From assembly GCA_910588935.1 (NCBI GenBank), contig CAJUSM010000002.1:37081-58901 (forward strand): 21,821 bases of DNA, given 5' to 3'. Below, piece after piece: positions 14,907 through 21,535 of this stretch. The notes under the pieces are model-generated. The model was not told where the DNA came from, made no database searches, and saw only the letters and a list, made by a program, of their open reading frames with translations. The position numbers were made by a program, and so were the translations under genes. Each line of letters opens with the position of its first letter. Within the stretch, counting starts at the first letter, position 1. This stretch comes from an uncultured Oscillospiraceae bacterium (GTDB lineage Bacteria > Bacillota > Clostridia > Oscillospirales > Acutalibacteraceae).

Positions 14907-14936
14907 TGGAAATTTCCCGCTCAATTATGCTATAAT
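14907..14936 (+). promoter_or_regulatory. Extended -10 promoter for the ADP-ribosylglycohydrolase gene
   Basis: TGCTATAAT (14928-14936) is an extended -10 with a perfect hexamer. A poor -35, TGGAAA (14907-14912), lies 18 nt upstream. The leader to the ATG at 15082 would be about 140 nt. The same ATGCTATAATG string recurs in the promoter at 16408-16436. Confidence 0.65.
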
Positions 14937-15081
14937 GAACCCAGAGCAGGTGCTCACGGCGTCTTCTGGCTCCCAAAAAACCTGGGAAAACATCGTGAAA
15001 TGCCAGCGCAAGAGCTCTGTAAAGTAAGGGCGTTATAAGGGCCTATAGAAATCTATTTCAGAATTTTTAGGAGGGAGCCCC

Positions 15082-15903
15082 ATGTACGGCGCGATTCTAG
15101 GAGATATAGCTGGCTCCCGGTTTGAATTTACCCGGCCGGAGCATTTTGACTGGCGGCATGTAGAGCTTTTTACTGGTATGAGCAAGTATACAGATGATAC
15201 TGTGCTTACTGTGGCCACAAAATATGCTTTGCTGGCAGGCGTGCCATATCACCAGGCCTATAAGCATTTCGGCCGCAGGTATATGCAGGCTGGCTATGGG
15301 CCAATGTTTAAAAACTGGCTTCATGCCCATTCCCAGCGGGGCTATCAAAGTTTTGGCAACGGTTCGGCCATGCGCGTAAGCTATATTGGTTGGCATTTCA
15401 ATACCCTAGACCAGGTGGAAGCCCAGGCAGAGGAAAGCTCGCGCTGCACGCACGACCACCCCGAAGGAATAAAGGCCGCGCAGGCTACGGCGGCAGCGGT
15501 GTTTATGGCACGCACCGGGGCTTCAAAACAAGAAATTGCCGGGTATATTCGCCGGCGGTTCCACTATGTGGTTCACAGGCCTCTGGCCACTTACCGCCCC
15601 TTTGGTAAATTCGATGTTACCGCTATGGGCACTATGCCTTTGGCTTTCCGTTGCTTTTTGGAGTCGGAAGATTGGGAGAGCTGTATCCGCAACGTGTATA
15701 GCGTGCGCTGCGATACCGATACCGTGGGCTGTATTGCCGGCGGAATTGCCGACGCCTTTTATGGGGGCACAGGACAGGATGAGGATGTTCTGCTGCGCCG
15801 GTTTCTCATCCGTCCCAATGGGGTGGGTGTGTTCGATACCTATCTGTATGACTGGGCTACTAGGGAACCGGGAGCTCAGGATGAGGAGAAAGGAGAGCTG
15901 TAA
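15082..15903 (+). CDS. ADP-ribosylglycohydrolase (ARH/DraG family)
   Basis: ARH proteins remove ADP-ribose from modified proteins or small molecules using two metal ions. The 273 residues show the family's metal ligands: GDIAGSRFE near the N-terminus, YTDDTVLTVA with Thr37-Asp38-Asp39, SRCTHDHPEG in the middle, and CDTDTVGCIAGGIADAFYG with Asp211 and Asp213. In the last motif the family usually has Gly before DTDT; here it is Cys210. GGAGGG just before the ATG at 15082 fixes the start. The next gene starts 2 nt after the stop, with its Shine-Dalgarno inside this gene, so they form a tight pair. The substrate is unknown; a coupled ADP-ribosyltransferase would be the natural partner. Confidence 0.92.
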   Translation: MYGAILGDIAGSRFEFTRPEHFDWRHVELFTGMSKYTDDTVLTVATKYALLAGVPYHQAYKHFGRRYMQAGYGPMFKNWLHAHSQRGYQSFGNGSAMRVSYIGWHFNTLDQVEAQAEESSRCTHDHPEGIKAAQATAAAVFMARTGASKQEIAGYIRRRFHYVVHRPLATYRPFGKFDVTAMGTMPLAFRCFLESEDWESCIRNVYSVRCDTDTVGCIAGGIADAFYGGTGQDEDVLLRRFLIRPNGVGVFDTYLYDWATREPGAQDEEKGEL

Positions 15904-15905
15904 GG

Positions 15906-16403
15906 ATGATACTGCAAACCTATCAGTCCAAGCTTGTGCTGCGCACTCTAAAGGATGGGGAGGTGTACCGCGCCAAGCCAAACCTTTCCCTACGGCGGGA
16001 ATACGATGCTTTAATCGATATGTTTGGCCTGCACTGTGAGTGTCCAGTTTTTGCGGTGGTAAAGGGCAAAAGGCAGAATACCGGGGGCAAGGTTTCCGGT
16101 TCGGTGCGGCTTACGCTGGATGTACCAGAGGAGTACATACACCTTACAGAGTACAGCGAGTGGGCAGACTTTATCTATGCTTTCAAGTTTTCAAAGCCTG
16201 GCAATTATAAGGTGCTGCGCCCAGACTGCGAAGAGATTACTGTACGCAGGTACAGCCAGCTTATTGAGAGCCTAAAAAGCCAGCGGAAGCTTTCTCAATA
16301 CAATTGTCCTCAGGTGGTGTTGGAGAAAATAGAGCCTGCCTGGCTGAAAAGTGTAAAGATTTTCGGCAAGTCTGGGCTGCTGGGCCGAGTATTTGGCCGG
16401 TAA
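15906..16403 (+). CDS. Unknown protein coupled to the ADP-ribosylglycohydrolase; possible ART-like fold
   Basis: A 165-residue cytoplasmic protein not firmly recognised. The N-terminus (TYQSKLVLRTLKDGEVYRA) has the pattern aromatic-x-S followed by a helix, then LKxGxxYRA, which loosely recalls the opening of small ADP-ribosyltransferase-like domains and DUF3841/DUF4433-type proteins. A beta-rich middle follows (SGSVRLTLDVPEEYIHLTEYSEWADFIYAF). The C-terminal third is basic (SLKSQRKLS, KSVKIFGKSGLLGRVFGR). AAGGAGAG at the end of the upstream gene serves as ribosome site and only 2 nt separate the two genes. Pairing with an ARH makes a writer-eraser relation attractive, but no catalytic triad can be assigned by eye, so this is inference. 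It may simply be a substrate-binding or regulatory partner. Confidence 0.75.
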   Translation: MILQTYQSKLVLRTLKDGEVYRAKPNLSLRREYDALIDMFGLHCECPVFAVVKGKRQNTGGKVSGSVRLTLDVPEEYIHLTEYSEWADFIYAFKFSKPGNYKVLRPDCEEITVRRYSQLIESLKSQRKLSQYNCPQVVLEKIEPAWLKSVKIFGKSGLLGRVFGR

Positions 16404-16407
16404 AGCC

Positions 16408-16436
16408 TTGCCTTTTTTAAAATGGTATGCTATAAT
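16408..16436 (+). promoter_or_regulatory. Promoter of the small conserved gene
   Basis: TTGCCT (16408-16413), 17 nt, then TATAAT (16431-16436) with an upstream TG (extended -10). The start near 16443 gives a 70-nt leader that contains GGGG/CCCC (14-nt hairpin) inside CAATG (16441-16445) / CATTG (16481-16485), followed by TTTTT, a possible attenuator. Confidence 0.82.
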
Positions 16437-16512
16437 GTTCCAATGAAAAGCCCAAACTCCCAGGGGCATAGTCCCCAAAACATTGTTTTTCCATATGGAG
16501 GAGGAATGCTGT

Positions 16513-16770
16513 ATGTCACCGCAAATGGTAGAGCTGCATGATGTGGATGTACCAGAGTTTCTAAAGGTACTGGACAGCTGCGAGGGTGAGGTGTACCTAA
16601 TGACCCGGGATGGAGACCGCCTAAATTTGAAAAGCAAGCTGTGCCAGCTGGTTGGCCTTACTGCTTTAATAGAGGGCGGCAAAATTGCCGAGGCCTTTGT
16701 AATGTGTGAAAAGGAGAGCGATGAATCTAAGCTCTTCCGTTTTAACCTGTACAAAACCGGTTCAAAATAA
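16513..16770 (+). CDS. Small conserved protein of unknown function
   Basis: An 85-residue acidic protein with a compact alpha/beta look: VELHDVDVPEFLKVLDSCEGEVYLM, then DGDRLNLKSKLCQLVGLTALIEGGKIAEAFVM, then LFRFNLY. The middle LNLKSKLCQLVGL segment followed by a strand recalls HPr-like folds, in which a loop is followed by a helix, but there is no phosphorylatable His15 equivalent, so a PTS role is not supported. GGAGGAGG (16497-16504) sets the ATG at 16513; the upstream ATG at 16483 lies in the leader hairpin and is unlikely. It is monocistronic, with its own promoter and terminator. I have an impression that similar proteins occur in other Clostridia but cannot name the family. Confidence 0.7.
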   Translation: MSPQMVELHDVDVPEFLKVLDSCEGEVYLMTRDGDRLNLKSKLCQLVGLTALIEGGKIAEAFVMCEKESDESKLFRFNLYKTGSK

Positions 16771-16816
16771 GCCGGGCCGGAAAGCCCGCGGAATGGCCGG
16801 ACGTTTCTGTATGAAC

Positions 16817-16870
16817 GGCGCGTTTCGATTTTGCCCATCGGCGGCGAAGTTGGGCGCGCCTTTTGTTTTT
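16817..16870 (+). terminator. Terminator after the small conserved gene
   Basis: GGCGCG (16817-16822) pairs with CGCGCC (16855-16860) and is followed directly by TTTTGTTTTT. Inside, TTCG/CGAA or a competing GCCCA/TGGGC helix can form. The long loop makes it less ideal than others in the window. Confidence 0.65.
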
Positions 16871-16948
16871 GCCTTGGGTGCGGCGCTTCAATCATAAAGA
16901 AAAACTTGCCTTATATAGGCTTTAGAAGGACCTTAAAAACCGCGGTAC

Positions 16949-16977
16949 TTGCAATTATTGTCATTTTGGGTTATACT
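16949..16977 (+). promoter_or_regulatory. Promoter of the gtrA-LCP operon
   Basis: TTGCAA (16949-16954), a 17-nt spacer and TATACT (16972-16977). It overlaps the first codons of the longest possible reading frame, which shows that gtrA must start further downstream. Confidence 0.78.
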
Positions 16978-17020
16978 AAACGAAACCAAATTCCATAAAA
17001 CCGGGATTTCTTTAGAAAAA

Positions 17021-17482
17021 ATGGGCAAACTGCCTGTATTGGGATTGAGGAGGCGGGGGAAGCTGAAAAACTTTCTCACAAAATATCGGGAGATCATTCT
17101 GTATATTTTTTTTGGCGGGCTTACCACTTTCGTAAATTGGGGCTCCTACTGGCTGCTAACGGATCTTCTGCAGGTACAGTATATGGCCGCGGCTTTCTGG
17201 GCCCAGATAATCTCTATACTATTTGCCTATGTCACCAACCGTACCTGGGTATTCGACAGCAAGGTTCGGGGTGCAAAGGGAATTGTGGTAGAAATGGTTA
17301 AGTTTTTTGGGGCCAGGGGCATTTCCCTGCTGTTGGACATGGCCTGTATGTTTATAGGCGTGGACCTGCTGCGAATGAACGATAAAGTAACCAAGGTGAT
17401 TTCCAGCGTTGCAGTGGTAATTGCCAACTATGTTTTTAGTAAGCTTTTTGTTTTCCGAGACCGGGAACAAGAAAAAAATTAA
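17021..17482 (+). CDS. GtrA-like membrane protein
   Basis: A 153-residue membrane protein of the GtrA (PF04138) family, thought to help move undecaprenyl-linked sugars across the membrane during glycan or teichoic acid-like polymer decoration. Four hydrophobic segments are visible: IILYIFFGGLTTFVNWGSYWLL, FWAQIISILFAYVTN, GISLLLDMACMFIGVDLL, and VISSVAVVIANYVFSKLFVF. The family marks FFGGLTTFVNW, FAYVTNRTWVF and ANYVFSKLFVF are all present. The ATG at 17021 is selected because the promoter lies at 16949-16977 and the resulting length matches the family; its ribosome site is poor, and a TTG at 17045 is an alternative. The LCP gene starts 23 nt later, so the two are one operon, fitting a shared role in wall polymers. 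Confidence 0.87.
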   Translation: MGKLPVLGLRRRGKLKNFLTKYREIILYIFFGGLTTFVNWGSYWLLTDLLQVQYMAAAFWAQIISILFAYVTNRTWVFDSKVRGAKGIVVEMVKFFGARGISLLLDMACMFIGVDLLRMNDKVTKVISSVAVVIANYVFSKLFVFRDREQEKN

Positions 17483-17505
17483 CGCTATTTTTTGGAGGAT
17501 AGTCA

Positions 17506-18693
17506 ATGGCACGGAAAAATGAAAAAGGATTTGAGGATGTTTCCAGCTACTCTGCCTACGCGTATAAAAAGCGCCGGAAAAACCGTCGGGGCCGGATGGT
17601 GCTGCAGGGTTTTGCGGCTTTTTTATGCGTAATAATGATCTTGTTTGGCGCGGCGCTGATCTACATATCTACCGACCTGATTGGCGAGCTGACCACAAAC
17701 ACCATTACCAAGGACCCGGAAACCCTGGGTTTCCACGAAGACGCGGTGGTAGATGACAGCATTAAGAACGTGGCCCTTTTTGGCCTGGACTCCCGTTCCA
17801 GCAGCTTTGAAGGGCAGTCGGATGTAACCATGATTTTAACGGTAGATAACCGTCATGGGGCCATTAAAATGACCTCTATCATGCGTGACAGCCTGGTGAA
17901 TATTGAGGGCGACAGCTTTTTGCAGGGGCATGTGGACTGGGACACGAAGATTAACGCGGCCTATTCCTTAGGCGGCCCGGAGCTTGCCATCCGTACCCTA
18001 AACCGGAATTTTGGCCTGCGTATTGAGGACTATGTGACCATCAACTTTGTGAATATGGCGGCTATAGTAGACGCTTTCGGCGGTGTAGAGATGGAAGTGA
18101 CCTCTGCCGAAATTGAGGAGATAAATAGCAACTTCTATTTTCTAAGTCAGGAAGTGGAAAACCAAAAGAGTATCGATATGGCCAACGGTGTGTATGAAGA
18201 ACGGAACTATCCCAATATTGTAGAAAGCGACTATATGCAGGCCACCGGCGAGGTGGCAACCTACTTGCTTAACGGCAACCAGGCGGTATCTTATGGGCGT
18301 ATTCGGAATATTGGCGACGACTTCGGTCGGGTAGAACGGCAGCAGAAGGTGCTTCAGGGTCTTATCGGCCGGGTGAAGCAGTTGGGCATTACAGACTATC
18401 CAAATTTGGTAAAAAAGCTGATGCCCTATTGTGAAACCAACTTGGAGTTAGACGATATTTTGGCTATGGCCCCAATTCTTACCACAGACTTAAGTGTAAA
18501 GGCCATTACTGTGCCGGATATTGAATACGAAAAAGACCTGCAGGACATTAAGTATGACCTGGTGTATGACCTGACCAACGCGGCTAAGCGAATGAGCGCT
18601 TTTATGTATGAGGAGGATTCCCCCTATTGGAATGAGATGAACGGCACATCCTCTTCTGGGGCGTCAGCAACACCGGGAGTAGGAACAGAATAA
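17506..18693 (+). CDS. LytR-CpsA-Psr (LCP) family protein, first copy
   Basis: LCP enzymes transfer glycopolymers from undecaprenyl pyrophosphate to peptidoglycan (or to proteins) on the outer face of the membrane. This 395-residue protein has a basic cytoplasmic tail (1-30), one membrane helix (about 33-54) and an extracellular LCP domain: NVALFGLDSR (Asp95, Arg97), SDVTMILTVD, MTSIMRDS (Arg127, Asp128), KINAAYSLGGPE, DYVTINF, AFGGVEMEV and later YGRIRNIGDDFGR with the second arginine cluster. The C-terminal tail is Ser/Gly-rich. GGAGGAT at 17493-17499 fixes the start. A segment of about 25 residues around NFYFLSQEVENQKSID differs most from its neighbour copy. Tail residues 9-16 (FEDVSSYS) resemble a motif in the second copy. 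Confidence 0.95.
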   Translation: MARKNEKGFEDVSSYSAYAYKKRRKNRRGRMVLQGFAAFLCVIMILFGAALIYISTDLIGELTTNTITKDPETLGFHEDAVVDDSIKNVALFGLDSRSSSFEGQSDVTMILTVDNRHGAIKMTSIMRDSLVNIEGDSFLQGHVDWDTKINAAYSLGGPELAIRTLNRNFGLRIEDYVTINFVNMAAIVDAFGGVEMEVTSAEIEEINSNFYFLSQEVENQKSIDMANGVYEERNYPNIVESDYMQATGEVATYLLNGNQAVSYGRIRNIGDDFGRVERQQKVLQGLIGRVKQLGITDYPNLVKKLMPYCETNLELDDILAMAPILTTDLSVKAITVPDIEYEKDLQDIKYDLVYDLTNAAKRMSAFMYEEDSPYWNEMNGTSSSGASATPGVGTE

Positions 18694-18757
18694 GGGGCGC
18701 TGAAATTGTCTGCCCGCCAATGTTAGTTTTTTTGTAAGCCTGGATGAGGAAAAAGGA

Positions 18758-20017
18758 ATGGGAAACGAAAAGAAGAATAGAGAGCTCTCCTCCAAAGGAA
18801 AGCGCTATGCCCAAGAGCCGCCTAAACGCCGGCGGCGAGAGGTAGGAAGTAGGTCTCCGCGGCGGAAAACAGAACCTTTAAACGACGGCTATTATTATCA
18901 CCAATACAGTGAAGGCGAGGAGTTCCAGGACATTTCCAGCTATTCCTCTCCCCAGCAGCGCCGGCAGGATCAGCGGGCGGTGGAGCGAAGAGGCAGAGAC
19001 TCACACAGGAAAATGAAAAATAGTAGAAACCACAGGCGAATGAGTGCCGGGAAAAAGATCGGCTTGGTGTTTCTAGCGCTAGTGCTGGCTTTTGTGGGAC
19101 TTTTTGCCTATATGTTTGCGGGTCTTACAGTACGGAGCCTGCAGGGAGACTTAGGGGTAAATGCCTCCGTAAGCCAATCTGGAGTGAAAAATATCGCCCT
19201 CTTTGGTTTGGACAGCCGAGATGGAGAAAATCAAGGCCGATCTGACGCGGTAATGATCCTTACTGTGGACAGCAGGCGCCATAAGCTGAAAATGACCTCT
19301 CTCATGCGAGATTCTTATGTGAATATTGAGGGGTACGGTTACGACAAGCTGGCCCATGCCTATGCATACGGTGGACCGGAACTGGCTGTGCGCACGATTA
19401 ACCAAGGCTTTGGCCTGGATATAGAGGATTATGTTACCGTAAACTTTTATGAGATGGCCGGTATTGTGGATGCCTTTGGCGGCGTAGAGCTAGAGCTGAC
19501 CGGAGATGAAATGCGAGAGGTTAACCAGAATCTGTGGAACCTGGGCCGAGAGGCAGAACGGGAAGGCGGCGACGCCAAGGTAAGGGATAAGGACTATTTC
19601 ACTGCCATAGATGGCACCCATAATATGATCGATGGAGAATACGTGGGGGGAAAAGTGCGTTTAAATGGCAATCAGGCGGTAGCCTATTCCCGTATCCGCT
19701 ACATAGGGGACGACCAGGGACGGGCCAGCCGCCAACACCAGGTGCTTATGGGCCTAATCAACCAGGCAAAACGCAAAACCGTGCTCAGTTATCCCATGAT
19801 TATTCATGGGGTGATGCCCCATTGTGAGACCTCTCTTGGGCTGGCAGAGGTGCTTGGGCTGGTTCCTTTTGCACTGCAAAGCTTTGAAACAGAGACAGCC
19901 ACATTTCCTGGCGAGGGAGAAAACGCGTATGGCGACACAACTGCAGAGGATATGTGGGTATACTGTTATGATGAGGAGTTGGCGGCTCAGCATATCCGCG
20001 ATTTCATTTTTGGCTAG
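18758..20017 (+). CDS. LytR-CpsA-Psr (LCP) family protein, second copy
   Basis: A 419-residue paralogue of the preceding gene. It has an unusually long, Arg/Lys/Ser-rich cytoplasmic tail of about 100 residues, one membrane helix (about 101-121) and a complete LCP domain: NIALFGLDSRDGE (Asp152), RSDAVMILTVD, MTSLMRDSYVNIEG, KLAHAYAYGGPE, DYVTVNF, AFGGVELEL and YSRIRYIGDDQGRASR. The start follows GAGGAAAAAGGA. The 64-nt gap to the first copy contains no terminator, so cotranscription is likely. The stop codon TAG (20015-20017) is part of the CTAG that borders the palindromic element, so the element may have supplied or preserved the stop. The two copies probably share acceptor or glycan specificity, or work on different polymers. 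Confidence 0.95.
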   Translation: MGNEKKNRELSSKGKRYAQEPPKRRRREVGSRSPRRKTEPLNDGYYYHQYSEGEEFQDISSYSSPQQRRQDQRAVERRGRDSHRKMKNSRNHRRMSAGKKIGLVFLALVLAFVGLFAYMFAGLTVRSLQGDLGVNASVSQSGVKNIALFGLDSRDGENQGRSDAVMILTVDSRRHKLKMTSLMRDSYVNIEGYGYDKLAHAYAYGGPELAVRTINQGFGLDIEDYVTVNFYEMAGIVDAFGGVELELTGDEMREVNQNLWNLGREAEREGGDAKVRDKDYFTAIDGTHNMIDGEYVGGKVRLNGNQAVAYSRIRYIGDDQGRASRQHQVLMGLINQAKRKTVLSYPMIIHGVMPHCETSLGLAEVLGLVPFALQSFETETATFPGEGENAYGDTTAEDMWVYCYDEELAAQHIRDFIFG

Positions 20018-20180
20018 GGTTTGTTTGAAAATAGAGGAAATGACGGATTTTTGACTAGAAGTGGTCAGCTTTAAGGAAAAACCCACAAGTAATACTTGCG
20101 TATTACGAGGATTTTCGACACAGAAGATGGCCGCTTCTGGGCAAAAAGACAGTGTTTTCGATTTTTCAAACAAGCCCTAG
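20014..20180. repeat. MITE-like palindromic element, 167 bp with flanking CTAG
   Basis: The ends are inverted copies: CTAGGGTTTGTTTGAAAAT (20014-20032) against ATTTTTCAAACAAGCCCTAG (20161-20180), with one substitution and one inserted A. Inner arms also match (TTTTTGACTAGAAGTGGTCA around 20048-20067 against the complement of 20124-20143). A perfect GTAATAC/GTATTAC hairpin with a 4-nt loop (20089-20106) sits at the exact centre. Many arm differences are T/C or G/A, which keep G-U pairs in RNA. If CTAG is the target duplication, the element is 159 bp. It has no coding capacity. It could be a non-autonomous transposon remnant (the 4-bp CTAG duplication fits some IS5-group elements) or a structured intergenic repeat. 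Confidence 0.75.
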
Positions 20181-20215
20181 TGGCTATTAGGAATATTTTA
20201 GAGGAGGAATATACT

Positions 20216-21154
20216 ATGAGCGAGCCGGTATTGGTGATTATGGCTGCAGGGGTGGGCAGCCGCTACGGCGGAGGCGGTCTCAAGCAGATTGACCCGGTAG
20301 GCCCAAAAGGAGAGAGGATTATTGACTACTCTTTATATGACGCGTACCTAGCAGGTTTCCGCAAAGCGATCTGTGTAATCCGGGAGGGAATGCAGGAGGA
20401 GTTTCAGCGGGAAATTTTCTCCAACCTCTCCAAGTATATAGAGATCAGTTATACTTTTCAAAAGCTGGGCGATATCCCCAAAGGCGAAACTGTGCCAAAA
20501 GGAAGGGAGAAGCCCTGGGGCACCGGCCATGCCGCCCTGGCAGGGGCCAGGCAGACTGGCGGCGCGCCTTACGCGGTAATCAATGCCGATGATTTTTATG
20601 GCCGCGATGCATTCCGGAAAATATATAATTTTCTGGTGAATGCTAAGGACGGGGAGAAGATGGATCTGGCCATGGTGGGCTATCAGGTAGGCAATACGGT
20701 AACAGAAAATGGAACCGTGGCCCGGGGTGTCTGTGAGACAAAAGACGGAATGCTTACCAAAGTGGTAGAGCGCACGAAAATTGCAAAGCTGAAAGATGGG
20801 GGAATTGGGTACACAGAGGATGAGGGAAATACCTGGGTTCGTTTAGCTCCCGATACGCCGGTTTCTATGCAGCTGTGGGGCTTTACTCCTGGCTTTACCC
20901 TTGGCCTGGAGGAGGAGTTGCACCGGTTTTTTCAAGAAACCTTGCCTCAAAACCCCATGAAGGGAGAATTCTTTCTGCCCTTTGCCGTAAATTCTATGCT
21001 GGAGCAGAACCGGGCCCAGGTGCGGGTGTTGGAAACAGAGGATAAATGGTATGGCATCACATACCAGGTAGATAAGCCCTCTGTCATGGAAGCCTTGGCC
21101 AACATGACGGCGGAGGGCAAGTATCCCTCTCCAGTATGGGGCCAGGCCCTTTAG
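20216..21154 (+). CDS. Sugar nucleotidyltransferase-like protein
   Basis: A 312-residue cytoplasmic protein of the NTP-transferase fold. It shows the nucleotide-binding start VLVIMAAGVGSRYGGGGLKQ (residues 5-24, with Arg16 and Lys23), a PVGPKGERIIDYSLYDA segment, WGTGHAAL for base or sugar recognition, and NADDFYG (123-129) with metal-binding Asp. The C-terminal part (WGFTPGFTLGLEEEL, DKWYGITYQVDK) is usual for a Firmicutes group of unassigned nucleotidyltransferases. The substrate cannot be told from sequence; activation of a sugar phosphate for wall polymer or glycogen-type synthesis fits the LCP and glgB neighbours. GAGGAGG (20201-20207) fixes the ATG at 20216; upstream in-frame codons lie in the palindromic element and are not coding. 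Confidence 0.87.
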   Translation: MSEPVLVIMAAGVGSRYGGGGLKQIDPVGPKGERIIDYSLYDAYLAGFRKAICVIREGMQEEFQREIFSNLSKYIEISYTFQKLGDIPKGETVPKGREKPWGTGHAALAGARQTGGAPYAVINADDFYGRDAFRKIYNFLVNAKDGEKMDLAMVGYQVGNTVTENGTVARGVCETKDGMLTKVVERTKIAKLKDGGIGYTEDEGNTWVRLAPDTPVSMQLWGFTPGFTLGLEEELHRFFQETLPQNPMKGEFFLPFAVNSMLEQNRAQVRVLETEDKWYGITYQVDKPSVMEALANMTAEGKYPSPVWGQAL

Positions 21155-21460
21155 CTCCAGGGAATACTGGAAAAACTGAAGGAAATGAGCCCTTTTCGTA
21201 AATGGTTGCGGGAAGGACCGGCAACACATTTTTTGAGGAAAATACCGTTCTGAAAATTTTTTAATAAAATTATAGTATATGAAACAATCCAGCTGCTTAA
21301 ACTGCTTAAGAACAGCTGGATTATTCTATTATGGAAATAATATTTGCTGTGAGCAGTGATGATAAGCCGTATTATACAGAGAATTATCCACAAACTTGTG
21401 AGAACGAACAAAGTTTGGCTTGTTTTGATACAAAGTTTAAAATAAATAACTAAAAACCAC
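21155..21460. other. Gene-free region upstream of glgB
   Basis: A/T-rich stretch with no credible gene. It holds the terminator at 21286-21322, a single perfect DnaA-box-like TTATCCACA (21384-21392) and several A/T-rich runs. No partner DnaA boxes or direct repeats are seen, so it is not an origin. Confidence 0.5.
21286..21330 (+). terminator. Terminator after the nucleotidyltransferase gene
   Basis: A perfect 10-bp stem, AATCCAGCTG (21286-21295) with CAGCTGGATT (21313-21322), plus an inner CTTAA/TTAAG helix. The tail is ATTCTATT, only moderately U-rich. Confidence 0.7.
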
Positions 21461-21488
21461 TTGAAATTTTCCGGAAATAGGGTATAAT
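21461..21488 (+). promoter_or_regulatory. glgB promoter
   Basis: TTGAAA (21461-21466), a 16-nt spacer and perfect TATAAT (21483-21488). The leader of about 40 nt ends in AAGGAG (21520-21525) before the ATG at 21536. Confidence 0.82.
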
Positions 21489-21535
21489 AAAAGCGGTAGA
21501 TTCTTGAAAAAACTGGGACAAGGAGATCGATAGCC

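Noticed and set aside
14935..15027. 30-codon frame starting MNPEQVL upstream of the ADP-ribosylglycohydrolase gene
   Set aside because: Its ATG overlaps the TATAAT of the promoter and there is no Shine-Dalgarno.
16949..17020. N-terminal extension of GtrA starting with TTG at 16949
   Set aside because: The -35 and -10 of a good promoter lie in this stretch, so it cannot be part of the same transcript.
20096..20215. In-frame N-terminal extension of the nucleotidyltransferase
   Set aside because: It lies mostly in the palindromic element, has no family similarity, and the ATG at 20216 has a strong GAGGAGG site and starts just before the nucleotide-binding motif.
21360..21535. Possible replication origin because of a DnaA box and A/T-rich DNA
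   Set aside because: Only one box, no dnaA, dnaN or parAB nearby, and no repeats.
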